This document shows, in pieces, positions 15,856 to 24,902 of a DNA stretch of 49,981 bases. Positions within the stretch are counted from its first letter, which is position 1. Every line of letters begins with the position of its first letter. Origin of the DNA: Thiorhodococcus mannitoliphagus (GTDB lineage Bacteria > Pseudomonadota > Gammaproteobacteria > Chromatiales > Chromatiaceae). The DNA lies in assembly GCF_010915725.1 (NCBI RefSeq), contig NZ_JAAIJR010000031.1:1-49981 (forward strand). Direction: 5' to 3'. The notes below the pieces were generated by a model. That model was not told the DNA's origin, did no database searches, and saw only the letters and a list, made by a program, of their open reading frames with translations. Position numbers and translations under genes: made by a program.

Positions 15856-17820
15856 TTATTCACCGAGCCCCATCTTGATGTAGCCGGTCGGGCAGACATC
15901 GGCGCAGATGTGGCAACCAATGCACTTGGCATAGTCGGTATCCACATAGCGCCCAGTGGTACGACTGGCCTTGTCGACACGGAAGACTGCATCCTGCGGG
16001 CAGAAGATGACGCAGTTGTCGCACTCGAAGCACATGCCGCAGCTCATGCAGCGCTTGGCCTCGTTGATTGCCTCTTCCTCAGTCAGTCCAATGACGCGCT
16101 CGTGGAAATGACCTAGAACGTCGTCTGAGCTTGGCACCTCTTCCTTACGCAGGTTGCGCGCCACATAGTTGAAGTGGCCGAGGAAAAGCTCGTCGTGAGG
16201 GATGACCTCGGCGCCCGAGCGGTCCTCGTAGTTGTGGATCGCGTAGTTGGCGGACGACGTCCCACGGAGGTCTCCGGCCTGGTCCACCTCGAAGGTCTCG
16301 GGCGCCAGGTTGGCCTCGGTCATCTTGTCGAGCAGGTTGAAGTGGTGGACGTCGACCTTGGGGCGACGCTTGTGTTCTTCCTGCATGACGTAGTCATGGA
16401 TGGACTCGGCAGCGATCCATGCCTGGCCAATGGCGGTGGTGAGCAGGTGCGGACGAATGATGTCGCCCGCGACGAAATGGCCCGCCTTACCCGGCACCTG
16501 ATAGAACTTATCGGAGTCCATGAGACCGCGGCCATTGTCAAAGGCCTCCAGCCCCAAGAGATCGCCGCCCTGCCCGATCGCGGAGACGATGAGTTCAGCC
16601 TCGAGGACACGTTCGGTGCCATCGACTGGGGTCGGCCGGCCATCGGTCATGGTGCAGTCGGCCACCTTGAGTCCGGTTGCGCGACCCTTGGCATCCTTGA
16701 TGACCTCGACCGGCATGACACCGTCGAGGATGGTCACGCCCTCGCGCGTCGCATCATCGACCTCGTGCTCGGAGGCGGTCATCTTGTCGCGGGTGAAGAG
16801 TGAGGTCAGGGTGACCTCCGCACCTTCGGCGGCTGCGGCCGTGGCGGCATCGTGCGCGACATAGCCGTCACGGATGACGGTCTCCGGCAGGTCGCTGTTA
16901 CCTGTCTTGGTGATATGACCCAGACGGCGCGCGACCGAGACGACGTCGATCGAGGTATCGCCGCCACCGACGCAGACGACCTTACCTGCGGTGACCTTCA
17001 TGCGCCCCTCGTTGTAGGCCTTGAGGAAGGCGACACCGGAAACGCAGTTCGGGGTGTCCTTCCAGCCCGGAACCGGCAGACCGCGTCCACTCTGACAGCC
17101 GATGGACCAAAGGATGGCATCGTAATCCTTCTCGAGCTGCTCAACCGTCACGTCGCTGCCGATACGCGTCTTCAGCTTTACTTCGATCTGGCCGAGGTCA
17201 AGGATGCGTTGGATCTCGGCATCCAGCTTGTCGCGCGGCACACGGTAGCCGGGAATGCCGAAGCGGAACATGCCGCCGAGCCCGTCATTCGCTTCGAAGA
17301 TGGTGCAGGCATGGCCCTTGCGGCGCAGCTGATAGGCTGCGGCGAGACCAGCGGGACCGCCACCGACGATGGCGATGCGCTTGCCCGTGTCGGCGGGCGC
17401 GGCATCATATTTGTAGCCGTTGGCGATGGCGGTGTCGCCGATGAACTGCTCGACGGCGTTGATGCCAACGAAGTCTTCCAGTTCGTTGCGGTTACAGCCG
17501 TCCTGACAGGGCGCCGGACAGACGCGGCCCATCATGGACGGAAAGGGGTTGGCCTCGGTGGAGCGCCTGAAGGCATATTCCTGCCAATCCATACCCTCTG
17601 GCGGCTTCTCCATGCCGCGCACGATCTGCAGCCAGCCGCGGATATCTTCACCCGACGGGCAGCTTCCTTGACACGGCGGTGTCTTGTGAACGTAGGTCGG
17701 GCACTTATGAGAATGATCTTCGTTGAAGATCTTCTGCGTCAGGTCGTCCCAAACATGTTCGCCGTCCTCGAACCGACGCCAGGAGGGCTTGGTCTTCATT
17801 TCGTCGCTGGAAGTTGCCAT
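15856..17820 (-). CDS. dsrL: DsrL, iron-sulfur flavoprotein NAD(P)H oxidoreductase
   Basis: The 654-residue product resembles the GltD-type small subunit of glutamate synthase. It has N-terminal cysteines of a cluster-binding domain (CQGSCPSGED), an FAD site (VGGGPAGLAAAYQLRRKG), a second dinucleotide site (CVGGGDTSIDVVSVARR) and two C-terminal ferredoxin clusters (CMSCGMCFECDNCVIFCP and CIGCHICADVCP). DsrL passes electrons between DsrAB and NAD(P)+ and is essential for stored-sulfur oxidation in A. vinosum. The ATG at 17820 is preferred over a GTG three codons upstream that lies too close to the GGAG. Confidence 0.95.
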   Translation of the reverse strand: MATSSDEMKTKPSWRRFEDGEHVWDDLTQKIFNEDHSHKCPTYVHKTPPCQGSCPSGEDIRGWLQIVRGMEKPPEGMDWQEYAFRRSTEANPFPSMMGRVCPAPCQDGCNRNELEDFVGINAVEQFIGDTAIANGYKYDAAPADTGKRIAIVGGGPAGLAAAYQLRRKGHACTIFEANDGLGGMFRFGIPGYRVPRDKLDAEIQRILDLGQIEVKLKTRIGSDVTVEQLEKDYDAILWSIGCQSGRGLPVPGWKDTPNCVSGVAFLKAYNEGRMKVTAGKVVCVGGGDTSIDVVSVARRLGHITKTGNSDLPETVIRDGYVAHDAATAAAAEGAEVTLTSLFTRDKMTASEHEVDDATREGVTILDGVMPVEVIKDAKGRATGLKVADCTMTDGRPTPVDGTERVLEAELIVSAIGQGGDLLGLEAFDNGRGLMDSDKFYQVPGKAGHFVAGDIIRPHLLTTAIGQAWIAAESIHDYVMQEEHKRRPKVDVHHFNLLDKMTEANLAPETFEVDQAGDLRGTSSANYAIHNYEDRSGAEVIPHDELFLGHFNYVARNLRKEEVPSSDDVLGHFHERVIGLTEEEAINEAKRCMSCGMCFECDNCVIFCPQDAVFRVDKASRTTGRYVDTDYAKCIGCHICADVCPTGYIKMGLGE

Positions 17821-17932
17821 CTTGATCACTCTCCGTACCAGTTTGAGCCCTGACGCGGAATCAGGGTGTTCGTATCAGGTCGTTCGCCCCGTCAACGCAC
17901 GCTAACGGACGGGCTGCGCTCGATGGCCCCAA

Positions 17933-19501
17933 TCAGGCCGCCTCGTCTGTGTCTTCGTCGTTATCGTTCTTGTCAAGATCGTCGTCTTCATCAGGCTCCT
18001 CGTCGTCCTCGCCCGGTGTCAGCACCAGGGCATTCGAAACGAGTTGGTGCAAACTCACGATCTGATCCATCTCCATGCCGTAATAGGGGAGGACCTTAGT
18101 GAACTGGCTCTTGCAGATGGCGCAAATGGCGGCCATGTGCGTGACACCCTTCTCCTGCATCACGTTGTTCAAGGCATCCAGCCTGGGCTTGGCCCCCTTG
18201 ACGCGAATCTCCATGAGGTCGTCGGTCAGCAATCCGCCGCCACCGCCGCAGCAGAAGGTGCGGTCGCGGATGGTGTCCTCGTCCATGTCATAGAAGTTGT
18301 TGCAGGTCGCCTTGAGGATGGCGCGCGGGATCTCGAACTGGCCGCCAGGCGTGGTCCCCATCCGCGAGGCGCGCGCGACGTTGCAGCTATCGTGGAAGGT
18401 GAGAACCTTGTCGTCGTTCTCGCTCTTGTCCAGGTTGAGCTTGCCCTCTTTGATCAGCTCATAGGTGAACTCGCAGATGTGCTGCGGCACCGGGTAACGG
18501 GGATCTAAGAAATCCCAGGGACCTGCCAAGGTGTTGAGGAAGCTGTAGGCGACGCGCCAGGCATGCCCGCATTCGCCGAAGACGATGCGCTTGACCTTGA
18601 GCTTGATGGCGGCCTCGCGGATACGCTGGGCGAGCTTGCGCATGTTGGCGTAGGAGCCGATGAACATGCCGAAGTTCGCAGCCTCGGAGGCGTAGGAGCT
18701 GATGGTCCAGGAAACCCCAGCCTCGTGAAACACCTTGCCGTAGCCGATCAAACCGTCGACGTGGGGCTCGGCGAAGAAGTCCGCCGAGGGCGTCACCAAG
18801 AGGATCTCGGCGCCCTCTTCGTCGAGCGGATAGCGGACCTTGACGCCGGTATCGTCGAAGACGTCCTCCTCCAGTCCCTCGAGGGTGTCTTCCAGCGCCG
18901 GGCCTGGCAGCCCGAGGTTGTTGCCGATCCTGTAGACCTTCGCAATGATCTCGTTGCAGTACTTCTGACCCACGCCGATGCTGTCCATGATCTCGCGCGC
19001 AGCCATGGAGATCTCGGCGGTATCGATGCCGTAGGGACAGAAAACCGAGCAACGGCGGCACTGTGAGCACTGGTGGAAGTAGCTGTACCAGTCGTCCAGA
19101 ACCTCCTTGGTAAAGTCCTCTGCACCGACCAGCTTGGGGAAGAACCGGCCCGCCAGCGTGAAGTAGCGCCGATATACCTTGCGCATCAGATCCTGGCGGC
19201 CAACGGGCATATTCTTGGGATCTTTGGTACCCAGGAAATAGTGACACTTGTCGGTGCAGGAGCCGCACTTGACGCAGGAATCCATGTAGACGCGCAGCGA
19301 GCGGTACTTGCCAAGCAGGTCGCCCATCTTATCGATGGCCTTGGCCTGCCAGTCCTCGGGCAGCTCGCCCGGGAACCCCAGTGCGTCCTGCCACTCGTCC
19401 TTCGATTTGAAGGGCGCACTGTGCGCCATGGCATCAGGCGTGACTGGCGGAACCTCGGTGTATTGACTCAGCGCTGGGACTTCAAACGTTGCCTTGGCCA
19501 T
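17933..19501 (-). CDS. dsrK: DsrK, HdrD-like iron-sulfur subunit
   Basis: The 522-residue product has two ferredoxin-type groups (CVKCGSCTDKCH and CSQCRRCSVFCP) in the first half. CCG-domain cysteines follow in ECGHAWR, HDSCNVARASR and CCGGGGGLL. This is the HdrD pattern used to bind the special [4Fe-4S] cluster that reduces disulfides. DsrK is the cytosolic face of DsrMKJOP and probably oxidises or reduces the DsrC cysteine pair. The C-terminus is an acidic tail rich in Asp and Glu (EEPDEDDDLDKNDNDEDTDE). It lies 60 bases after dsrM. Confidence 0.96.
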   Translation of the reverse strand: MAKATFEVPALSQYTEVPPVTPDAMAHSAPFKSKDEWQDALGFPGELPEDWQAKAIDKMGDLLGKYRSLRVYMDSCVKCGSCTDKCHYFLGTKDPKNMPVGRQDLMRKVYRRYFTLAGRFFPKLVGAEDFTKEVLDDWYSYFHQCSQCRRCSVFCPYGIDTAEISMAAREIMDSIGVGQKYCNEIIAKVYRIGNNLGLPGPALEDTLEGLEEDVFDDTGVKVRYPLDEEGAEILLVTPSADFFAEPHVDGLIGYGKVFHEAGVSWTISSYASEAANFGMFIGSYANMRKLAQRIREAAIKLKVKRIVFGECGHAWRVAYSFLNTLAGPWDFLDPRYPVPQHICEFTYELIKEGKLNLDKSENDDKVLTFHDSCNVARASRMGTTPGGQFEIPRAILKATCNNFYDMDEDTIRDRTFCCGGGGGLLTDDLMEIRVKGAKPRLDALNNVMQEKGVTHMAAICAICKSQFTKVLPYYGMEMDQIVSLHQLVSNALVLTPGEDDEEPDEDDDLDKNDNDEDTDEAA

Positions 19502-19561
19502 GGATCAACCTCTCAATGCGGAAGACGACTCGGATCGCGGGATGGTCGGGGTGCGACGGTC

Positions 19562-20293
19562 CTACTGCTGATCGAGTCTTTTCGCCCAGGGCGCGATATG
19601 CCGTTGCTCACGCGGGTTGTCGACCTGATTACGGGTCGGACTGAAGAAGAGTCCGGGAGCGTGCAGAAGCTTGCTGTAAGGGAAGATGATCATCAAAGAC
19701 GCCACTAAGAGGAGGTGCAGCAGCAGCAAGGGATCGCCCGGCAGCGGCTTGATATCGAAACTGTAGAGACCGAGGAAGAACGACTTGATCTCGACGACAT
19801 CGGTATGAAACACGAACTTCATCAACAGCCCGGTGCAGCCGATGAGCACCAGCAGACCCAAGATGAGATGGTCCGAGGTCGCGGTGATGTATTTGACCCG
19901 GTCAACGGCGAAGCGCCGCACCCAGAGGCCGGCCAAGCCGACCACCATCGCTAATCCGCCGTAGATGCCGAAAGGCTGGACAAGCTGAATGGGGAAAGGC
20001 ACAGGGTCTAAGAAGTAACGCAGGTGGCGCAGGGTGACGAGGAAGAGGCCGAAGTGAAACATCCAGCCGAAGATCCAGGTCCATTTGTTGCCACGGAACA
20101 GGCTTTCGAAGAGCACAACTTCGCGCGTCATCCTGAAGACGACTCCGCTACGGGTCGTCGGAGCCGGTGTCGTCGGGATCTTCAAGGGAGCCGGAGTACG
20201 CGAGTACTGCACGATCTTGAAAATCAGACCGAAGACGAGCACGAAAGCGGCGAAGTAAAACAGGAAGGCGTAGAAGTTCGTCAGAAACGCCAT
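19562..20293 (-). CDS. dsrM: DsrM, NarI-like membrane cytochrome b
   Basis: The 243-residue protein has about five or six membrane helices with His pairs placed as in the haem b subunit NarI (FHFGLFLVTLRHLRYF; LLHLLLVASLMIIF). It anchors DsrK and exchanges electrons with the quinone pool. A strong hairpin in the 82-base gap separates it from the highly expressed dsrC upstream. Confidence 0.94.
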   Translation of the reverse strand: MAFLTNFYAFLFYFAAFVLVFGLIFKIVQYSRTPAPLKIPTTPAPTTRSGVVFRMTREVVLFESLFRGNKWTWIFGWMFHFGLFLVTLRHLRYFLDPVPFPIQLVQPFGIYGGLAMVVGLAGLWVRRFAVDRVKYITATSDHLILGLLVLIGCTGLLMKFVFHTDVVEIKSFFLGLYSFDIKPLPGDPLLLLHLLLVASLMIIFPYSKLLHAPGLFFSPTRNQVDNPREQRHIAPWAKRLDQQ

Positions 20294-20325
20294 GTTTCCG
20301 CTACCTCAGTGGAACTTTATTGTGA

Positions 20326-20365
20326 TCCGGCAAGCCAGCGCGGCCTAACCGCGCGGCTTGCCGGA
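20326..20365 (-). promoter_or_regulatory. Strong mRNA hairpin between dsrC and dsrM
   Basis: The arms TCCGGCAAGCCAGCGCGG and CCGCGCGGCTTGCCGGA pair over 17 bp with one bulged base and a 5-base loop. On the transcribed strand no T-run follows, so it is not a classical terminator. Its place just after the dsrC stop codon suggests 3'-end protection or partial attenuation, giving more dsrC than dsrMKL message. Confidence 0.6.
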
Positions 20366-20375
20366 GGATTGGCTA

Positions 20376-20714
20376 TTAGACGCAGCCAGTCGGCTTGGGG
20401 AGGCCAGCGAAGCGGCAAGCCTGCTTAGCCGGTCCGTAGGGGAACAGGCTGTAGAGGTACTTGCTGTTGCCTTTCTCCTTACCCAGCTTCTTGCCGACCG
20501 CCTTGGTCAGGACGCGCACGGCTGGAGCGATCTGGTATTCCTCGTAGTACTCGCGGAGGAAGTTGATGATGTCCCAGTGCTCATCGGTCAGTTCCAGGTT
20601 GTCCTGCTTGGCCATGACGCCAGCCACGCCCGGAACCCAATCGTTCAGGTTGGACAGATAGCCCTCTTCATCCACGGCGAACTCCTTGCCGTCAACTTCG
20701 ATCGTGTCTGCCAT
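20376..20714 (-). CDS. dsrC: DsrC, sulfur-carrier protein
   Basis: The 112-residue product ends in KQACRFAGLPKPTGCV, with the two conserved cysteines at residues 100 and 111 exactly as in A. vinosum DsrC. The penultimate Cys carries persulfide sulfur, and the pair forms the trisulfide that is the substrate of DsrAB. It accepts sulfur from DsrEFH and interacts with DsrK. The ATG at 20714 fits the family start MADTIEVDGKEF. A paralogue without these cysteines lies at 27768. Confidence 0.97.
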   Translation of the reverse strand: MADTIEVDGKEFAVDEEGYLSNLNDWVPGVAGVMAKQDNLELTDEHWDIINFLREYYEEYQIAPAVRVLTKAVGKKLGKEKGNSKYLYSLFPYGPAKQACRFAGLPKPTGCV

Positions 20715-20742
20715 TGCGATGTTCCTCTCAGTGCTTAAAAAA

Positions 20743-21051
20743 TTACAACCAGGCCTGGACCTTAACGTGCTCCGCGGTGAGATCCACGAAGCCAGCATAG
20801 TCCACGACGCTGATACCTTTGATCACGCGCTCTTCGGAAAATCCCCGGGCCTTGAGATCGGGACCGAGCACGTAAACTTTCAGCTTGCCAAGCGCGTCTG
20901 CGACGGCAGACTCAACGCTTGTCCCGGACAGGGCAGCGTAGATGCCATCTTCGAACAGCAGGACGGCGGCGCCATCTGTGGCAAACCTAATGCAGGATTC
21001 TAGCGAATTCCGCTCGAAGGGTGATTTGTTGACGGTGTGCAGGATGCTCAT
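20743..21051 (-). CDS. dsrH: DsrH, sulfurtransferase subunit
   Basis: The 102-residue TusB-like product has a Cys at residue 20 (NSLESCIRFA), the position reported as Cys20 in A. vinosum DsrH. It forms the cytosolic DsrE2F2H2 hexamer that relays persulfide sulfur to DsrC. It lies 31 bases after dsrF and 28 bases before dsrC. Confidence 0.95.
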   Translation of the reverse strand: MSILHTVNKSPFERNSLESCIRFATDGAAVLLFEDGIYAALSGTSVESAVADALGKLKVYVLGPDLKARGFSEERVIKGISVVDYAGFVDLTAEHVKVQAWL

Positions 21052-21082
21052 TCGGACGACTCCCGAGATTCCTTAGAGAGAT

Positions 21083-21493
21083 TTAGAAGCTGAAGATCGC
21101 GTCGGATTCGTTCATCAGCTCGCTGACGCGCGCCGCATCGACGACTTCGACGATGTTGTCGATCTCTTCTTCGGTCTCGAAATCTTCCCAGGCGATCTCG
21201 ACGAGATCTTCCTGCGTGAGCCCGCGAGCCTCCAGCGAGGCGCGGTCGACATAGATCCGCTTGACTTCATAGTCACCCAGGGTGCGATAGGTCGGCGAGA
21301 AGTTTTTCATCCCGATGCCTTTCGTATCCTGCCCCTTGGTGAGCTGGTAGACGCCGTCGTCCACGAACATGACGCACACGTCCTGATCGAATGCCGCACC
21401 AATGAGGACGACCTCGAGGGCCTCCCATGCGTAGATGGTGCCGTAAGGGGCCTTACGATTCAGGTACATGAATTTCTTCACGATTTCTGACAT
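21083..21493 (-). CDS. dsrF: DsrF, sulfurtransferase subunit
   Basis: The 136-residue TusC-like product begins MSEIVKKFMYLNRKAPYGT and has the family core ALEVVLIGAAFDQDVCVMFVDDGVYQL. It is a structural partner in DsrEFH, with no essential active Cys known. The acidic C-terminal half is usual for the family. It is followed by dsrH and preceded by dsrE at 12 bases. Confidence 0.95.
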   Translation of the reverse strand: MSEIVKKFMYLNRKAPYGTIYAWEALEVVLIGAAFDQDVCVMFVDDGVYQLTKGQDTKGIGMKNFSPTYRTLGDYEVKRIYVDRASLEARGLTQEDLVEIAWEDFETEEEIDNIVEVVDAARVSELMNESDAIFSF

Positions 21494-21505
21494 GCCACGA
21501 ACCCC

Positions 21506-21898
21506 TTAGTCGCCGAAGACGACGAGACGGTCGGCCTGGATCGCCGCCTCGACCAGCTGCCCGAGCCCCGAGATGCGGAACTTGGGATGAATGTTGGTGG
21601 CGTCCTTGCCGTTACGAGTGGCCTCACCCTCATCCACGACACCACGGCGCTGGGCCGCAGCGACGCAGACAACCATGTCGAGGTTGTATTGTTCGGCCAG
21701 CTCCGCCCAGCGGTTGACGATATGCCGGTCATCCTGCGGCGGAGTCGTCAGACGCGTCGAGTTGTTGACGCCATCGTGATAGAAGAAGACACGGAAGATC
21801 TCGTGCCCCTTCTCCAACGCGGCCTTCGCAAACATGTAGGCCGAGTCGGACGACTGGTGCTGGTAGGGTCCCTCGTTGATCTGAAGTGCGAACTTCAT
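21506..21898 (-). CDS. dsrE: DsrE, sulfurtransferase subunit with active Cys78
   Basis: The 130-residue TusD-like product has Cys at residue 78 (LDMVVCVAAAQRRGV), the persulfide-carrying residue defined for A. vinosum DsrE. Together with DsrF and DsrH it passes sulfur to DsrC. It is separated from dsrB by 180 bases, the longest gap inside the first part of the operon, which holds a short tandem repeat and GC-rich hairpin-forming sequence. Confidence 0.96.
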   Translation of the reverse strand: MKFALQINEGPYQHQSSDSAYMFAKAALEKGHEIFRVFFYHDGVNNSTRLTTPPQDDRHIVNRWAELAEQYNLDMVVCVAAAQRRGVVDEGEATRNGKDATNIHPKFRISGLGQLVEAAIQADRLVVFGD

Positions 21899-21914
21899 GT
21901 CGACCTCGGAATAG

Positions 21915-21949
21915 AGTTGTCAGTGGTCAGTGGTCAGTTGTCAGTGATC
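21915..21949. repeat. Heptad tandem repeat in the dsrB-dsrE spacer
   Basis: GTCAGTG-type 7-bp units occur five times with slight changes (TTGTCAG, TGGTCAG, TGGTCAG, TTGTCAG, TGATC). On the coding strand this reads CTGACAACTGACCACTGACC. Similar CTGACCA heptads are common short repeats in cyanobacteria and some other genomes. They are unexpected inside a tightly packed sulfur operon. Confidence 0.7.
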
Positions 21950-22077
21950 GGGACACATGGCCCCTGCCGCACCGCACCCCCGGCTGAGGGCTGGCGGGGG
22001 GCGGCAGGGACGCAGGGCCGGTCTGTCCGGCGCCCAAGGCCCGTCACCGTCCCCTAATCGGGACAACCCCTTATTCT

Positions 22078-23148
22078 TCAGAAGCGGATGTAGGACGAGC
22101 TGTTGAAGCTCGCGCGCGCCCCGCGCCAGGTATCGATGTGATACTTGGTGAACGGCAGCTCGACTTCCTCGAAGAAGCGAGGCCAGCCGATGCGCTCTAT
22201 CCACTCGTTGATGCGCTCCCAGTCCTTGGCGCCTTCTTTATAGGCCTTGAGAATCTGCTTGACGATCGCGGTTGCTTCCGGCCAGCGTGGCGGGTTGTTC
22301 GGGATGCCGGCCGCAACCAGCTTCTGGAAGGTCGGTTTACCACGCGCATTGGAGTGATTGCCACCGACCCAGATCGCCAGCTTGGAGTGCTCGGCATCGT
22401 TGATCTGCATGGGCGGACAGGGCGGAAAGCAGGCACCGCAGCAGATGCACTTGCGCTCGTCGACTTCCAGCGACGGCTTGCCGTTCACCATGGCCGGACG
22501 AATGGCTGCCACTGGGCAGCGCGCCACGACCGAGGGACGCTCGCAGACGTTGGCCACCAGATCGTGATTGATCCTCGGCGGCTTGGTGTGCTGGATGTTG
22601 ATGGCGATATCGCCCTGCCCACCGCAGTTGATCTGACAGCAGGACGTGGTGATGTGCACCCGGTTCGGCATGTTCGCATTGCGGAACTCGTCGATGAGTT
22701 CGTCCATCATGGACTTGACCACGCCCGATGCGTCGGTGCCGGGGATGTCGCAGTGCAGCCAGCCTTGAGTGTGCGAAATCATCGCCACTGAGTTCTGGGT
22801 GCCGCCGACCACGAAGCCGGCCCCTTCCAGGGCGTCGATCAAGGGCTGGACCTTGGATTCGTCGCTCACCATGTACTCAATGTTGGAGCGCAGGGTGAAG
22901 TGGACGTAGCCATCCGCGAACTGGTCGCCGATATCGCAGAGCTTGCGCAGCGAGAAGACGTCCAGGATGCGCTGGGTGCCAGCCTTGACGGTCCAGATCT
23001 TGTCGCCGCTGTGGGCGACGTGGAGCAGCACGCCCGGACGCGGATGCTCGTGATACTTCCACATCCCGAAGTTCTTGCGCATCACGGGATGCATGTACTG
23101 CCAGGGATCCGGGCAGCCAGACTCAATCGGCTCGCGCATTTCCGCCAT
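22078..23148 (-). CDS. dsrB: DsrB, reverse dissimilatory sulfite reductase beta subunit
   Basis: The 356-residue product has the siroheme-cluster region with HITTSCCQINCGGQGD and a ferredoxin insert (ARCPVAAIRP; CICCGACFPPCPP). With DsrA it forms the A2B2 enzyme that in sulfur oxidisers releases sulfite from DsrC-bound sulfur. GGAGG lies 8 bases before the ATG. It is 60 bases after dsrA. Confidence 0.97.
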   Translation of the reverse strand: MAEMREPIESGCPDPWQYMHPVMRKNFGMWKYHEHPRPGVLLHVAHSGDKIWTVKAGTQRILDVFSLRKLCDIGDQFADGYVHFTLRSNIEYMVSDESKVQPLIDALEGAGFVVGGTQNSVAMISHTQGWLHCDIPGTDASGVVKSMMDELIDEFRNANMPNRVHITTSCCQINCGGQGDIAINIQHTKPPRINHDLVANVCERPSVVARCPVAAIRPAMVNGKPSLEVDERKCICCGACFPPCPPMQINDAEHSKLAIWVGGNHSNARGKPTFQKLVAAGIPNNPPRWPEATAIVKQILKAYKEGAKDWERINEWIERIGWPRFFEEVELPFTKYHIDTWRGARASFNSSSYIRF

Positions 23149-23208
23149 TGCCTAATCCTCCAGATTATTCAGTTCAGGTAATGAGTGTGGTCGTCAGCTC
23201 GGGACGGC

Positions 23209-24462
23209 TCAGTTGCCGGCCTCGGCCTGACGCGCGAACCATTCCTCGGCGGCCTCGTCCCAGCCATCCATGCGGATGTAGGAACTCTGGCGCGGATGGC
23301 TCAGCATGTTTGGATCCGGATCGACGCCGATGGCCTCGAGGAAGTTAGCCAGACCGATGCGCTCGATCATTTCACCGCAGCGCTCGTGCTCGAGACCGTT
23401 CTCGGCCCAGAAGTCGATGATGGTCTCGGCCAACTCGACCATGGACTCGTAGTCTTCCTCGGTCTCTAACTTCTTGAAGGGAACCACGACGGTGCCCATG
23501 AGATCGCCGATCTTCAGGGTGCGCTTGCCGCCGATCAGGATGGTGACACCCTTGTCGTCGCCGGGGTGCAGCGCCTTCGGCATGACGTTCAGGCAGTGCA
23601 TGCAGCGCACGCAGTCGCGGTTGTTGACGTTGAGGGTATCGTCGTCATTCAGCGACAGGGCCTGGGTCGGGCAGCGCGTGATGACGTTGTCGATGTAATA
23701 CTGACGGCCCTTGTCGGCGATGTAATTCTTGACCTCGGCCTGATCGACCTTCATGTCGTCGCGCCAAGTACCGAGAACGGCGAAGTCCGAGCGCTCGATG
23801 GCGTTCTGACAGTCGTTCGGGCAGCCCGAGACCTTGAACTTGAACTTGTAAGGGAGTGCCGGACGATGCACGTCGTCGGTGAAATTGTTCACCAGCATCC
23901 GGTGCGCCTTGAATTCGTTGGTGCAGGACATCTCGCAACGCGCCGCGCCGACGCAGGACATCGCGGTGCGCACGCAAGGACCAGCGCCGCCGAGATCCCA
24001 GCCGTACTCATTGATCTCGTCGAAGAAGTGCTGGGTGTTCTCCGTATCCGTGCCGATGAACATGATGTTTCCGGTCTGACCATGGAAGGTGATCAGGCCC
24101 GAGCCGTACTTCTCCCAGCTGTCCGCCAACTGGCGCAGCATGGCCGTCGAGTAGTGGTTGCCCGCCGGCGGCTGGACGCGCAGGGTGTGGAATTCCTTCG
24201 ACTTGGGAAACGCCTTGCCCACCTCGGAGAAGCGGGGAATGATGCCACCGCCGTATCCGAAGACCGACACAGTGCCCCCTTTCCAGTAGCCCTTGCGGGT
24301 CTCATAGGAGTGCTCCAACTGACCGAGCAGGTCATTGGTCATCTCTTTGATACGCGGCTCGGGGTGCTCGTCGCGCAAGCGCTTAATACCAGAGACAAAG
24401 CTTGGCCAGGGGCCGGTCTCCAGCTGGTCGAGCATCGGGGTCATGTGCTTATCGATAGACAT
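23209..24462 (-). CDS. dsrA: DsrA, reverse dissimilatory sulfite reductase alpha subunit
   Basis: The 417-residue product has the siroheme/[4Fe-4S] ligands CVGAARCEMSC and GCPNDCQNA, and a ferredoxin domain with CPTQAL and CVRCMHCLNVMPKAL. It is the catalytic subunit of the siroamide-containing sulfite reductase, working in the oxidative direction here, as the presence of dsrEFH and dsrL shows. AGGAGAG precedes the ATG. It is the first gene of the operon and diverges from the TauD-type gene at 24903. Confidence 0.97.
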   Translation of the reverse strand: MSIDKHMTPMLDQLETGPWPSFVSGIKRLRDEHPEPRIKEMTNDLLGQLEHSYETRKGYWKGGTVSVFGYGGGIIPRFSEVGKAFPKSKEFHTLRVQPPAGNHYSTAMLRQLADSWEKYGSGLITFHGQTGNIMFIGTDTENTQHFFDEINEYGWDLGGAGPCVRTAMSCVGAARCEMSCTNEFKAHRMLVNNFTDDVHRPALPYKFKFKVSGCPNDCQNAIERSDFAVLGTWRDDMKVDQAEVKNYIADKGRQYYIDNVITRCPTQALSLNDDDTLNVNNRDCVRCMHCLNVMPKALHPGDDKGVTILIGGKRTLKIGDLMGTVVVPFKKLETEEDYESMVELAETIIDFWAENGLEHERCGEMIERIGLANFLEAIGVDPDPNMLSHPRQSSYIRMDGWDEAAEEWFARQAEAGN

Positions 24463-24902
24463 TGCGCGGTCTCTCCTAATCGATTAACCAGGAAGCGGAG
24501 TGGTTTTTCTTGGGAGCACCCAGGGAGCGCGGCGGCTGTGCCGGCGCCATCTGTCGTGCATCACGTCACATCTGAGTTGGAGGTGGTGGTACCGACTACG
24601 CGCGTCGTGTTCTGTACCGGCAACCCCATCGGCATCTCTTAATGTACCGATGTACTCACAGTCCGCCCATTCCACGATTGGGAGGGTAGCCCCCCCTGCC
24701 TCTATCCCTTTCGGGATATGGCCCTTTCCCACCTCGGCTGAGCGGCCTTGCTCGCCTCTTTAACTTGTGCGGCGCAGCAATCCTTGCCTCTTCATCTTGG
24801 CGCCTGACGACCTTGCGTCGAAGGTGGCCGGATGCTACAAGCCAGCCGCTCACAAGGTCAACGTTCGTTAATATTACCGTTTTCTTATATAAGAGCCAAC
24901 CC
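24463..24902. promoter_or_regulatory. Divergent control region between dsrA and the TauD-type gene
   Basis: The 440-base gap has no convincing ORF. Its right end is AT-rich, unlike its surroundings, with TTAATATTACCG and CTTATATAAGAG just before the GTG of the TauD-type gene. This looks like a -10 region for the rightward transcript with a very short leader. A leftward promoter for dsrA must also lie here; I could not pick a convincing -35/-10 pair. Sulfide induction of dsr would act here. Confidence 0.5.
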
